NCBI RefSeq assembly: GCF_004139715.1 | Contig: NZ_CP035544.1 | Span: 248,001-312,000 of the forward strand | DNA from: Muriicola soli | Lineage (GTDB): Bacteria; Bacteroidota; Bacteroidia; Flavobacteriales; Flavobacteriaceae | Reading direction: 5' to 3' | DNA: 64,000 nt | Shown: positions 55,223-63,230 of the stretch, one piece after another | Layout of the letters: the number at the start of each line of letters is the position of its first letter | Numbering within the stretch: position 1 is the first letter of the stretch | The notes under the pieces: generated by a model | Database searches by the model: none | Told to the model about the DNA's origin: nothing | What the model saw: the letters and a program-made list of their open reading frames with translations, nothing else | Position numbers and translations under genes: made by a program

Positions 55223-55616
55223 ACGCTATGTCGCCGGGACTGGTTTTATTGGATGGATGATTGGGATCACAATCCTGAGTCTGGTTTCTTTTGAAGATGA
55301 CACATCCCTGGATCTTGAGATTCCCTATCTAGATAAAATCGTTCATTTCACCTTTTATTTTATCGCAGCTGTTTTGGGCATATTCTTTTACAGGACCTTG
55401 AAGCAGCGTACAATAGCCAACTTTAAGAAAACTCTGATTTTCTTAGGCGGACTAATAGTGTATGGTATAATAATTGAGGTATTACAGAGTACCTTTACGA
55501 CTTACAGAAGTGGGGAAATCACAGATGTTCTGGCAAATTCAGCCGGCGCACTATTGGGGACTTTGCTGATGAGGGCGATATTTTCTGGTAAAACCGAATC
55601 AAAATGGGAAAATTAA
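55215..55616 (+). CDS. VanZ-like family membrane protein
   Basis: A 133-residue protein with about four membrane segments (residues 5-25, 43-60, 72-92 and 110-125) of the VanZ-like family. It has the acidic pair in [19 protein letters not shown], a conserved helix start, and the motif [31 protein letters not shown], in which E and R are typical. The name comes from a teicoplanin-resistance protein, but in this phylum the function is unknown and no resistance should be inferred. The start is GTG at 55215, inside the gcvH end. tonB follows after 53 bases. Confidence 0.82.
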   Translation: MLKRYVAGTGFIGWMIGITILSLVSFEDDTSLDLEIPYLDKIVHFTFYFIAAVLGIFFYRTLKQRTIANFKKTLIFLGGLIVYGIIIEVLQSTFTTYRSGEITDVLANSAGALLGTLLMRAIFSGKTESKWEN

Positions 55617-55669
55617 TTACGGTTTTTATAAATTAATAGTTAAATTAGCAAACGTTTAAATCAAAAAAT

Positions 55670-56374
55670 ATGGAACCTAAAAAGAATCCTAAAGCCGATT
55701 TAAGAAAGAATAGTGCACTCTATTTTGTTCTTGGGTTATTTGTTGTAATGCTGTTGGTATTTATCGCCTTTGAGTGGAAAACTTATGATAAGGTTGCAGA
55801 CTATGACATCTCCCTTAATGTAGAGGATGCTTTGGATGAAGAAGTTCCAATGACGGAACAGATTAAAACACCTCCGCCACCACCACCACCAGCCGCTCCA
55901 GAGGTCATCGAAGTGGTAGAAGACGAAGAAGAGGTAGAGGAAACTGTAATTGAGTCAACAGAGACCAGTCAGGAAGAAGAGATTATCGAAGTGGAAGATG
56001 TAGAAGTAGAGGAGGATGATATTGACGTGGATGTTCCTTTTGCAGTAATTGAAGATGTACCTGTTTTCCCAGGTTGTGAGGGAGCAAGTGATAAAAGAGC
56101 TTGTTTTAATGAAATGATGCAAAAGCACATCATTAAGAATTTCCGTTATCCCGAAATCGCACAGGAAATGGGAGTGCAGGGAAGAGTAAGCGTAATGTTT
56201 ACCATACAGAAAGACGGAAGCATCGGAAATATCCGTTACCGAGGTCCGGATAAAAATCTTGAAGCTGAAGCCTTGAGAATTATCCAGAAGTTGCCCAAAA
56301 TGACTCCGGGTAAACAAAGGGGAAGAGCCGTACGGGTTCCTTTCAGTATTCCGATTGTATTCAAATTGCAATAA
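55670..56374 (+). CDS. tonB: Energy transducer TonB
   Basis: A 234-residue TonB. It has a short basic cytoplasmic N-terminus, one membrane helix (about 16-36, YFVLGLFVVMLLVFIAFEW), a periplasmic linker with the proline run PPPPPPPAAPEV followed by a long Glu/Val-rich acidic stretch (about 80-120), and the C-terminal TonB domain (about 145-234; VFPGCEGASDKRACFNEMMQ, FRYPEIAQEMGVQGRVSVMF, PFSIPIVFKLQ). It transmits proton-motive force from ExbBD to outer-membrane receptors. The acidic rather than Lys-Pro linker is common in Bacteroidota. No exbBD here. A terminator follows. Confidence 0.95.
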   Translation: MEPKKNPKADLRKNSALYFVLGLFVVMLLVFIAFEWKTYDKVADYDISLNVEDALDEEVPMTEQIKTPPPPPPPAAPEVIEVVEDEEEVEETVIESTETSQEEEIIEVEDVEVEEDDIDVDVPFAVIEDVPVFPGCEGASDKRACFNEMMQKHIIKNFRYPEIAQEMGVQGRVSVMFTIQKDGSIGNIRYRGPDKNLEAEALRIIQKLPKMTPGKQRGRAVRVPFSIPIVFKLQ

Positions 56375-56393
56375 GCTTTTCTAAAAAAATAAT

Positions 56394-56426
56394 AAAACCC
56401 CGTCTGAAAAGACGGGGTTTTTTTGT
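56394..56426 (+). terminator. Terminator after tonB
   Basis: An 11-base-pair stem (AAAACCCCGTC with GACGGGGTTTT), loop TGAAAA and a further T run. The 306-base gap between tonB and cyoE otherwise contains only the cyoE promoter; nothing gene-like was seen between 56427 and 56630. Confidence 0.92.
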
Positions 56427-56630
56427 GGTAACACCTGAGGATTTTTATTCAAAATGTATTTGTTTTCTTTCGTTTTTCGACGATTTAATTTTATCCCAGG
56501 CACCTCTCTTGACCAGCTGTCGGAAATTGAAATGCCAGGGAAAATTTAAAAACTGCTGCTAACTGCTTAAACTGAAATGAAGAAGTGACTTTAAACAATT
56601 CCTAAACTTAGCATAAACAGTATCAATTCG

Positions 56631-56661
56631 TTGCAAAAATATACCGCGGGCCGTATCTTTG
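56631..56661 (+). promoter_or_regulatory. Promoter of the cyoE-cox cluster
   Basis: TTG (56631-56633), a 20-base spacer and TATCTTTG (56654-56661) match the Bacteroidota promoter. The predicted leader to the cyoE ATG at 56681 is roughly 14 bases. Confidence 0.78.
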
Positions 56662-56680
56662 CACCCTTATAATTTTGAAG

Positions 56681-57595
56681 ATGAAGTCGGCGGTCGGCAC
56701 CTTAAATACATATTCCTGGACATTGATATTTTCTGACTTTAAAGAGATCACCAAAGCAAGGCTCGCCCTCAGTGTGGTGTTTTCCTCAATTGCCGGATAT
56801 TTTTTGGGTGCCTATCAAATTGAATGGACTTCAGTTTTAATGCTGGCAATCGGGGGATACTGTATGGTAGGGGCGTCCAATGCCTATAATCAGGTGATAG
56901 AGAAAGATCTGGATGCCCTGATGTCCAGGACGGCTAACCGACCTGTTCCTTCCGGGAGAATGTCTTCCGCAACTGCGCTAACCATAGCAGTGATTATGAC
57001 CCTTTTGGGAATTGGCATTCTCTACCTTCTGAATCCCAAAACAGCCATGTTCGGGGCCATTGCCATCTTTTTATATACAAGTGTTTATACTCCATTGAAA
57101 ACCGTTACCCCTCTATCTGTTTTTGTTGGCGCCATTCCGGGTGCTATTCCTTTTATGTTGGGATGGGTTGCGGCTACAAATGATTTCGGAATAGAACCGG
57201 GCACCCTTTTTATGATTCAGTTTTTCTGGCAATTCCCTCATTTCTGGGCTTTGGCCTGGATGCTCGATGAGGACTATAAAAAGGCAGGCTTTAAAATGTT
57301 GCCCACCGGGAAAAAAGATAAAGGTACCGTTGTACAGATTATTATGTATACGGTCTGGATGATTATCATTTCTGTAATACCGGTTCTTGGAATTACAGGC
57401 CGCCTTCAGCTTTCTCTTGCCGGAGGAATTATCATCTTTTTAATGGGCATGGCCATGCTGGTTTTTGCCATGTTGCTATTTGAAAAAAGAAACAATGCTA
57501 CTGCCAGAAAACTGATGCTGGCAAGTGTAATCTACATCAGCCTAATGCAGGTAGTTTACGTGGCAGATAAATATATTTCGCAAATATGGATTTAA
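56681..57595 (+). CDS. cyoE: Protohaem IX farnesyltransferase (haem O synthase)
   Basis: A 304-residue membrane prenyltransferase of the UbiA type that makes haem O, the precursor of haem A for the oxidase. Active-site motifs: NAYNQVIEKDLDALMSRTAN with the NxxxD pattern and the second motif WQFPHFWALAWMLDEDYKKA. About nine helices. ATG at 56681 is preferred over a TTG 6 bases upstream. The 3' end overlaps coxC by 10 bases, tying haem A supply to the oxidase genes. No haem A synthase gene is in the window. Confidence 0.95.
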   Translation: MKSAVGTLNTYSWTLIFSDFKEITKARLALSVVFSSIAGYFLGAYQIEWTSVLMLAIGGYCMVGASNAYNQVIEKDLDALMSRTANRPVPSGRMSSATALTIAVIMTLLGIGILYLLNPKTAMFGAIAIFLYTSVYTPLKTVTPLSVFVGAIPGAIPFMLGWVAATNDFGIEPGTLFMIQFFWQFPHFWALAWMLDEDYKKAGFKMLPTGKKDKGTVVQIIMYTVWMIIISVIPVLGITGRLQLSLAGGIIIFLMGMAMLVFAMLLFEKRNNATARKLMLASVIYISLMQVVYVADKYISQIWI

Positions 57596-58164
57596 CACAG
57601 GGGACTCAAAAGGAGAAAAATGCCAGGGCAAAAAAGATGATGCTGTGGTTTGGGATCGTTAGTCTGCTGATGGGCTTTGCAGGGTGGACCAGTGCCTTTA
57701 TTGTGAGTAGTGCCAGGGAAGACTGGCTAAACGACTTCCAGTTGCCCACTGCCTTTTTCTACAGTACGGCGGTTATTATTCTGAGTAGTCTAACCTATAT
57801 CAAAGCTAAACAGCTGGTTAGAAGTAATGCTCAGAAAGCGGCATCTAATTGGTTGTTCGGAACTCTGCTATTAGGGGTCATTTTTATTATTCTGCAATTT
57901 TCAGGTTTTAATGAAATAATTGCTCAGGGGTATTATTTTACAGGCCCTACGAGCAACATTACCATGTCTTATATCTTCTTAATTGCAACAGTGCACATTC
58001 TGCACGTCATCGCAGGTATGATTTCTTTAATTGTGGTTTTGGTAAGACAACGTCAAGGCAAATACAGTTCAGATGATATGCTCGGAATTGAACTGGGAGC
58101 TACATTTTGGCATTTTCTGGATCTTTTATGGGTCTATTTAATGCTGTTTTTCTTTTTCTTTTAA
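57586..58164 (+). CDS. Cytochrome c oxidase subunit III-type protein (first copy)
   Basis: A 192-residue protein with five helices, heme-copper oxidase subunit III family (MMLWFGIVSLLMGFAGWTSA, GYYFTGPTSNITMSYIFLIA, TVHILHVIAGMISLIVVL, LGATFWHFLDLLWVYLMLFF). The histidines in VHILHV and FWHFLDLLW are typical. It overlaps cyoE and is 99 bases from a second, longer subunit III gene. In flavobacterial supercomplexes both copies are usual, but whether both are incorporated here is not known. Confidence 0.92.
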   Translation: MDLTQGTQKEKNARAKKMMLWFGIVSLLMGFAGWTSAFIVSSAREDWLNDFQLPTAFFYSTAVIILSSLTYIKAKQLVRSNAQKAASNWLFGTLLLGVIFIILQFSGFNEIIAQGYYFTGPTSNITMSYIFLIATVHILHVIAGMISLIVVLVRQRQGKYSSDDMLGIELGATFWHFLDLLWVYLMLFFFFF

Positions 58165-58225
58165 AACAGCTGAAAAAATCTCTCCCATTCCAGGGGGAAT
58201 CGCTTTTCTTTAGCCTAAAAAAATG

Positions 58226-58233
58226 TATTTTTG
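58226..58233 (+). promoter_or_regulatory. -7 promoter box before the second subunit III gene
   Basis: TATTTTTG matches TAnnTTTG in the 99-base gap before the second subunit III gene, about 30 bases before its ATG. The -33 element is not clear. Confidence 0.35.
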
Positions 58234-58263
58234 CTAATATTATCTTAATTAGATTACAAGTAT

Positions 58264-59241
58264 ATGGATTCGACGATCTCAACAGGAGCAGAAGAAGAAA
58301 GCGTATGGGGTGGCGGTAACCAGCCTTTAGGTGCTAGTTACGGTAAATTGATGATGTGGTTCTTTATTGTCTCTGATGCCCTTACTTTTTCCGGATTTTT
58401 GGCCTCCTATGGATTTTCCAGATTTAAGTTTATAGAAACCTGGCCGATCGCCGATGAGGTGTTTACTCACGTACCATTTATTCACGGGAATTTCCCCATG
58501 TACTACGTGGCATTTATGACCTTTATTCTGATCATGTCTTCTGTAACCATGGTATTGGCGGTGGATGCAGGTCACAGGATGATGAAGAACAAGGTGATCA
58601 TCTATATGTTCCTCACCATCATCGGAGGAGCAATATTCGTTGGGTCTCAGGCCTGGGAATGGGCCACTTTTATCAAAGGTGACTACGGTGCGGTTGAGAC
58701 CAATGGAGGTCGGATCCTTCAGTTTGTCAAGGCCGATACGGGGGAGCGAGCTGCTCTCGCAGATTTTGCCCAATCGATAGAATCTGAGCGAGTGACACAA
58801 CAGAAGAGTGAAGGGGTCTGGTATTCAGGAGAGACTGCCCTGCCTACCTACTCACTCAATGAGGTTACTCAAGGCTTTTTATCAAACCCAAATATTCTGA
58901 TCCGTACAGAAACGATAAATGAGGAAGGAGAAAAAACCCTCTTAACACGGGAAGAATCCCTGGCTAAAATAAAGGACGCGAAATTAGTGGTTGAAGGCGC
59001 CAACCTGATCAGGAATGAATACGGTAGCCGTCTTTTTGCCGATTTCTTTTTCTTTATTACCGGGTTTCACGGATTTCACGTTTTTTCAGGAGTTGTAATT
59101 AACGTGATCATCTTCTTTAATATCATCCTGGGCACATACGAAAGAAGAGGGCATTACGAAATGGTCGAAAAGGTCGGGCTTTACTGGCACTTTGTTGACT
59201 TGGTCTGGGTATTTGTCTTCACCTTCTTTTACCTTGTTTAA
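58264..59241 (+). CDS. Cytochrome c oxidase subunit III (second, longer copy)
   Basis: A 325-residue subunit III. It starts with two helices (GKLMMWFFIVSDALTFSGFL; MYYVAFMTFILIMSSVTMVL), a third near 112-130 (VIIYMFLTIIGGAIFVGSQA), then a long hydrophilic insertion of about 110 residues (about 138-255; NGGRILQFVKADTGERAALA and later) before the last helices with ITGFHGFHVFSGVVINVIIF and VGLYWHFVDLVWVFVFTFFY. The insertion sits between helices III and IV and is absent from the first copy. The histidine motifs FHGFHV and WHFVDLVW are intact. Confidence 0.93.
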   Translation: MDSTISTGAEEESVWGGGNQPLGASYGKLMMWFFIVSDALTFSGFLASYGFSRFKFIETWPIADEVFTHVPFIHGNFPMYYVAFMTFILIMSSVTMVLAVDAGHRMMKNKVIIYMFLTIIGGAIFVGSQAWEWATFIKGDYGAVETNGGRILQFVKADTGERAALADFAQSIESERVTQQKSEGVWYSGETALPTYSLNEVTQGFLSNPNILIRTETINEEGEKTLLTREESLAKIKDAKLVVEGANLIRNEYGSRLFADFFFFITGFHGFHVFSGVVINVIIFFNIILGTYERRGHYEMVEKVGLYWHFVDLVWVFVFTFFYLV

Positions 59242-59275
59242 TTGTCAGATTAATAGAAAAAACACGACTTAACAT

Positions 59276-59659
59276 ATGTCACACGAACATAAATTAGCGA
59301 TCTTCAGAGGGACCTTGAAATTCAAGTCGAATACCCAGAAAATATGGGGCGTCTTGATTTTCTTATCCATCGTTACAACCATTGAGGTTGCCTTAGGTAT
59401 AACAAAACCTGAAATATTCGTTGCCAATACCTTTATAGGGATGAAATTGCTCAACTGGATATTCATCATTTTAACCCTGGTAAAGGCTTATTATATCGCC
59501 TGGGATTTTATGCACCTTCGCGACGAAAAAAGTTCCTTGAGAAGGGCCATCGTCTGGACCCCTATCTTTCTGGTGAGTTACCTGATATTTATCCTGCTTT
59601 TCGAAGCTGATTACATTTATAACGTCTTTAAAGACGGCTTTATACAATGGGATTTCTAA
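59276..59659 (+). CDS. Cytochrome c oxidase subunit IV family protein
   Basis: A 127-residue protein with three helices of the prokaryotic subunit IV family (KIWGVLIFLSIVTTIEVALG, LLNWIFIILTLVKAYYIAWD, VWTPIFLVSYLIFILLFEAD). It begins with a polar stretch (SHEHKLAIFRGTLKFKSNTQ) and contains FMHLRDEKSSLR after helix II, the family's conserved loop. It lies 34 bases after subunit III and completes the set of oxidase genes. A terminator follows. Confidence 0.9.
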   Translation: MSHEHKLAIFRGTLKFKSNTQKIWGVLIFLSIVTTIEVALGITKPEIFVANTFIGMKLLNWIFIILTLVKAYYIAWDFMHLRDEKSSLRRAIVWTPIFLVSYLIFILLFEADYIYNVFKDGFIQWDF

Positions 59660-59675
59660 CACGGAATTAACAACT

Positions 59676-59705
59676 AAAAAAGACGGTATAACAGCCGTCT
59701 TTTTT
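59676..59705 (+). terminator. Terminator after the subunit IV gene
   Basis: An 11-base stem AAAAAAGACGG/CCGTCTTTTTT with an 8-base loop, 16 bases past the stop. Its T tail runs directly into the next TAnnTTTG box at 59705-59712. Confidence 0.85.
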
Positions 59706-59712
59706 ATTTTTG
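59705..59712 (+). promoter_or_regulatory. -7 promoter box for the SCO-like assembly cluster
   Basis: TATTTTTG matches TAnnTTTG at the edge of the preceding terminator, 12 bases before ATG 59725. It may restart transcription for the assembly genes. No -33 TTG is seen. Confidence 0.35.
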
Positions 59713-59724
59713 TCTTGTTTTAAG

Positions 59725-60363
59725 ATGACAATGAAAAAGACCTTTGTCCTTATCGTTTTATTTATCCTGCCGCTGGTTGCATATCTCTTTTTTGCATCGG
59801 GGGTAAATAATTTTGGAAGGCTCCCAATACTTACCGAACAGGTACAAGATCTCACTGATATTGATCCGGAAGTAAGCCTGCAGGATAAGATCACTATTTT
59901 GGGCTTTTTGGGAAAAGACGCCGACCTCAGGAAAGGCAACGCATTTAACCTTAATCAAAAGATCTATAAACGCTTTTATGAGTTTCACGATTTCCAGTTG
60001 GTAATGGTTATGCCCTATGGAACGGAGGAGGTGGTTGAAGATATCAAACAGGAACTCAATCAGCTTACCGATGCATCCAATTGGATCTTTATCTATGCCG
60101 ACGACTCAGAAATAGAACGTATTTTTTCCTCCCTCAAAACGGATATTAGCCTGAATAATGAAATGGGCACGCCCTATGTATTTATAGTGGACAAGGATAG
60201 AAACCTGAGGGGCAGAAAAGAAGATGAGGACGTTGGTACCAAATACGGTTTCAATACAAATTCTGTTGCCGAACTCAATAATAAGATGGAGGATGATGTA
60301 AAGATCATCCTGGCGGAATACCGCTTAGCCCTGAAGAAAAATAACGCCGAAAGAAGCAATTAA
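59725..60363 (+). CDS. Membrane-anchored protein, thioredoxin-fold-like, upstream of SCO1
   Basis: A 212-residue protein with an N-terminal membrane anchor (about 5-24, TFVLIVLFILPLVAYLFFAS) and a soluble domain of thioredoxin/SCO-like pattern (KITILGFLGKDADLRKGNAF; YEFHDFQLVMVMPYGTEE; MGTPYVFIVDKDRNLRGRKE). There is no cysteine in the soluble domain, so it cannot bind copper like SCO. Conserved position next to SCO1 suggests a role in oxidase maturation (inference). Starts at 59725 or 59731 are both possible. It overlaps SCO1 by one base (TAATG). Confidence 0.75.
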   Translation: MTMKKTFVLIVLFILPLVAYLFFASGVNNFGRLPILTEQVQDLTDIDPEVSLQDKITILGFLGKDADLRKGNAFNLNQKIYKRFYEFHDFQLVMVMPYGTEEVVEDIKQELNQLTDASNWIFIYADDSEIERIFSSLKTDISLNNEMGTPYVFIVDKDRNLRGRKEDEDVGTKYGFNTNSVAELNNKMEDDVKIILAEYRLALKKNNAERSN

Positions 60364-61091
60364 TGAACAAGAAATACACTTATATCTGGGTTTCTCTGAT
60401 TGTGCTGATCTTCGGTATCATCTTTATTCCAAGGATCATTGACCGAATTAAGTCGGGAAGTATCGTTGAAAATACAAGAATGAATGTCGCTGAAGGAGCG
60501 GGTCGACCTCTCGAATACATTACCTTGAATGACAAAAAGCGCCGTGTTCCGGCCTTTAGTTTTCTAAATCAGGATAGCCTTTTAATAACCAATGAAGATT
60601 ATAAAGGGAAGGTCTACGTGGTTGAATTCTTTTTTACAACATGTCCTACCATCTGCCCGATTATGAATCAAAACTTGGTGGAGATTCAGAACGAATTCAG
60701 AGAGTTTGAAAATTTTGGAATAGCTTCTTTCACCATTAACCCCGACTATGATACTCCGATGGTTTTAAAGGAATACGCAGAGAAATACGGTATTACGGAC
60801 ATGGACTGGAACCTGCTTACGGGCGACTCCCAGGAAGTTATGAAACTGGCCAACGAAGGCTTTAACATTTTTGCTGCCAGCTCTCCGGACGTGCCGGGAG
60901 GATTTGAACATTCAGGGCTTTTTGCCCTGATCGATAAAAACGGTTACCTGCGTTCCAGAAAAGACGCTTTTGGCAATCCTCTGATATATTACCGCGGTAC
61001 TATCAGGGAATCGCTGGGCGAAAATTTTGAAGGGGAGCAGGAGCAAATCAGTATTTTAAAAGAAGACATCAAAAAATTATTGGAAGAATAA
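60363..61091 (+). CDS. SCO1/SenC-type copper chaperone
   Basis: A 242-residue membrane-anchored SCO protein (helix about 5-24) that inserts copper into the CuA site of subunit II. Copper ligands are intact: CPTIC (Cys94 and Cys98) in EFFFTTCPTICPIMNQN and the distant histidine in GFEHSGLFALIDKNGYL (about 183). Core strand FGIASFTINPDYDTPMVLKE is typical. It overlaps the preceding gene by one base; the DUF420 gene starts 1 base after its stop. A direct oxidase-assembly operon. Confidence 0.93.
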   Translation: MNKKYTYIWVSLIVLIFGIIFIPRIIDRIKSGSIVENTRMNVAEGAGRPLEYITLNDKKRRVPAFSFLNQDSLLITNEDYKGKVYVVEFFFTTCPTICPIMNQNLVEIQNEFREFENFGIASFTINPDYDTPMVLKEYAEKYGITDMDWNLLTGDSQEVMKLANEGFNIFAASSPDVPGGFEHSGLFALIDKNGYLRSRKDAFGNPLIYYRGTIRESLGENFEGEQEQISILKEDIKKLLEE

Positions 61092-61092
61092 G

Positions 61093-61626
61093 ATGAGTAC
61101 GGTAAGCTTAAATGAAAAGCAAGTCAATAGGGGAATTACGGTTATTTCTATCGTAATCCCAATTGTAGTAGCAGTCCTGTTTGGCGTGCGGATACCGGAT
61201 GTGGAACCCCTTAGTTTTCTGCCTCCCATTTATGCGTCAATAAATGGTCTTACAGCAGTTCTGCTGGTAGCTGCTGTCTGGGCTATCAAAAACGAAAAAA
61301 GACAGCTGCACCAGCGATTGATGACCACTTGTATAGCGCTATCATTGGTCTTCCTGATCATGTATGTGGCCTATCATATGACCTCTGATTCAACACCCTT
61401 TGGTGGAGAAGGTTGGGTGAGATACGTCTACTATTTTATTCTGATTACCCATATCTTACTCTCCATAGCCATTATTCCGCTTGTTCTGCATACCTATGCC
61501 CGAGCGTACTTAAAAAATTTTGAGAGACATAAAAAACTGGCGAGAATTACCTTTCCCATCTGGTTATACGTTGCCGTAACGGGAGTGATTGTGTATCTGA
61601 TGATTTCGCCCTATTACTCTTATTAA
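61093..61626 (+). CDS. DUF420 family protein (CtaM-like oxidase assembly factor)
   Basis: A 177-residue protein with five helices of the DUF420 family. In Bacillus and Staphylococcus the family members YozB/CtaM are needed for maturation of aa3-type oxidase. Conserved histidines are visible in RQLHQRLM, VAYHMTSDS, LITHILLSIAIIPLVLHTY and RHKKLARITFPIWLY. Its place between SCO1 and the small CxxC protein in an oxidase cluster fits that role. The precise function, haem or copper delivery, is not settled. Confidence 0.87.
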   Translation: MSTVSLNEKQVNRGITVISIVIPIVVAVLFGVRIPDVEPLSFLPPIYASINGLTAVLLVAAVWAIKNEKRQLHQRLMTTCIALSLVFLIMYVAYHMTSDSTPFGGEGWVRYVYYFILITHILLSIAIIPLVLHTYARAYLKNFERHKKLARITFPIWLYVAVTGVIVYLMISPYYSY

Positions 61627-61636
61627 AGCACTGTTG

Positions 61637-61873
61637 ATGATCAAAAAATCACGCTTTAAAATATTCAATAAACGCATGATCCTATTGGGGTTTGCAGTAT
61701 TATTCCCTTTCCTGGCTGAAGCGCAATGTGCCATGTGCAGAGCTGTTCTGGAAAGTGAAGGCAACACTTCAGTTGCCGAAGGGATCAATAACGGAATTGT
61801 TTACCTTATGGCCATTCCTTACATCCTGGTAGGTGCTCTTCTTTTCTTTATTTACCGCAAGGTAAAGACCTGA
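61637..61873 (+). CDS. Small membrane protein with CxxC, oxidase cluster
   Basis: A 78-residue protein. It has a basic N-terminus, a signal or first helix (about 12-28), then EAQCAMCRAVLESEG with CxxC at residues 31 and 34, and one more helix (about 52-72; GIVYLMAIPYILVGALLFFI). The region around the cysteines is predicted to face the periplasm. No characterised family is recognised, but it sits 10 bases after the DUF420 gene in the copper/haem assembly cluster, so metal or thiol chemistry is a plausible role (inference). Start ATG 61637 rather than the TTG at 61634. Confidence 0.75.
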   Translation: MIKKSRFKIFNKRMILLGFAVLFPFLAEAQCAMCRAVLESEGNTSVAEGINNGIVYLMAIPYILVGALLFFIYRKVKT

Positions 61874-61936
61874 AACGATAAATTTAACATTGATTTAAGG
61901 TATATTCTTGTAACAATACTCATCTTGGGAAGTCTA

Positions 61937-61962
61937 TATAACACTGCAAGGCTATAACACTG
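61937..61962 (+). repeat. Direct repeat TATAACACTG upstream of the ABC permease
   Basis: Two exact copies of TATAACACTG at 61937-61946 and 61953-61962, repeated at 16-base spacing in the 94-base gap before the permease ATG at 61968. The second copy ends 5 bases before the start codon. Possible operator or chance. Confidence 0.35.
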
Positions 61963-61967
61963 ACCCA

Positions 61968-63212
61968 ATGTTCGATCTTGAGAGATGGCAAGAGATTTTT
62001 GATACCATCAGAAAAAACAAATTACGTACTTTTTTAACCGGTGTCTCTGTGGCGTCAGGGATCTTTATTTTGGTTATCCTTCTGGGCTTTGGCCAGGGTA
62101 TGCAAAACGGGATCAGCTACGAATTTGAACAGGATGCTACCACCATCGTTGAGGTCTGGCCAGGCGTTACCACAAAAGAGTACAAAGGATTGAATCCGGG
62201 CAGAAGGATTCAATTGCGCAATGAGAACTACGAAGCTGCGAATTCCCTCCTTGGCGAAGAGATCGAATATAAATCACCCTTGATTTTTGTCAGAAATGTC
62301 AACGTCAATTACGGAAAAGAAGCCTTAGTCTATGGCGTTAGGGGTGTTTCATATGATTACCAGTTTATAGATAATGCCAAATTACACGAAGGACGGTTCC
62401 TGAATTACCAGGATATTGCAAGCACGGCTAAGGTGGCCCTCATTGGAAAAAAAATCAAAGAGGACGTCTTTAAGAGTGTTGAAAGTCCGATAGGAGAATT
62501 CATCAATATTTCAGGAATCCTATTTAAAATCATCGGAGTCTTTGATGAGCGGGAACAGAGAGAAGAAGAACGTATCTACATTCCGGTGACCACCGCCCAA
62601 AAGGTATTCAACGGGGCAGACTATATCAACAATATTTCTTACACCCTTCCCAAGGTGGACAACTTTGATGAAGCTGTTGCCCAAGCCGTTGTATTTAAAG
62701 ACAATTTGCAGTCTTATCTTCAGCAGGTCCACACGGTGGCTCCTGATGACACAAGCGCCATACAGGTGTGGAGTGCATTGGAAGAGGCGAAGCGATATTT
62801 TAGCCTGATTGGCAACATCAAATTTTTCTTTTGGTTTGTAGGCATATGCACCATCATTGCAGGCGTGGTTGGAGTGAGCAATATCATGCTTATTGTGGTT
62901 AAGGAACGCACAAGGGAAATCGGAATACGAAAAGCCCTTGGGGCGAAACCCTTGTCTATCATAGGAATGATCTTGCATGAGGCGATTTTCGTCACCGCAA
63001 TTTCAGGCTTTGCCGGGCTGATTTTTAGTATGGGACTACTCGAAATAGTTGGCCCTTACATCGAAGTAGATTACGTTTTAAATCCATCCGTGAATTTTAA
63101 TGTAGCCCTGGCTACGGTTTTTGTTTTGATTGTCGCCGGGACAATTGCAGGGTTTTTTCCTGCCTGGCGGGCTGCACATATTCATACCATTGACGCATTG
63201 CGGGACGAATAA
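61968..63212 (+). CDS. ABC transporter permease, MacB/FtsX type
   Basis: A 414-residue permease. The N-terminal helix (about 19-41) is followed by a periplasmic MacB core domain (about 45-280; YEFEQDATTIVEVWPGVTT, KHRFLNYQ-like GRFLNYQDIASTAKVALIG) and three C-terminal helices (about 285-400) of the FtsX family (VVKERTREIGIRKALGAK, the coupling loop, then LALATVFVLIVAGTIAGFFP). MacB-type exporters usually act on peptides, antibiotics or lipoproteins. A second permease follows after 18 bases, but no ATPase is in the window, so the ATPase must be downstream or elsewhere. Confidence 0.9.
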   Translation: MFDLERWQEIFDTIRKNKLRTFLTGVSVASGIFILVILLGFGQGMQNGISYEFEQDATTIVEVWPGVTTKEYKGLNPGRRIQLRNENYEAANSLLGEEIEYKSPLIFVRNVNVNYGKEALVYGVRGVSYDYQFIDNAKLHEGRFLNYQDIASTAKVALIGKKIKEDVFKSVESPIGEFINISGILFKIIGVFDEREQREEERIYIPVTTAQKVFNGADYINNISYTLPKVDNFDEAVAQAVVFKDNLQSYLQQVHTVAPDDTSAIQVWSALEEAKRYFSLIGNIKFFFWFVGICTIIAGVVGVSNIMLIVVKERTREIGIRKALGAKPLSIIGMILHEAIFVTAISGFAGLIFSMGLLEIVGPYIEVDYVLNPSVNFNVALATVFVLIVAGTIAGFFPAWRAAHIHTIDALRDE

Positions 63213-63230
63213 GTATTAAGAAGTAACACT

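Noticed and set aside
55215-55616. Antibiotic-resistance gene on account of the VanZ name
   Set aside because: VanZ-like is a broad membrane family; no van operon partner is present and the context is housekeeping.
56472-56567. A 31-codon frame in the tonB-cyoE gap
   Set aside because: Low hydrophobic pattern, no promoter and no terminator; likely chance in A/T-rich DNA.
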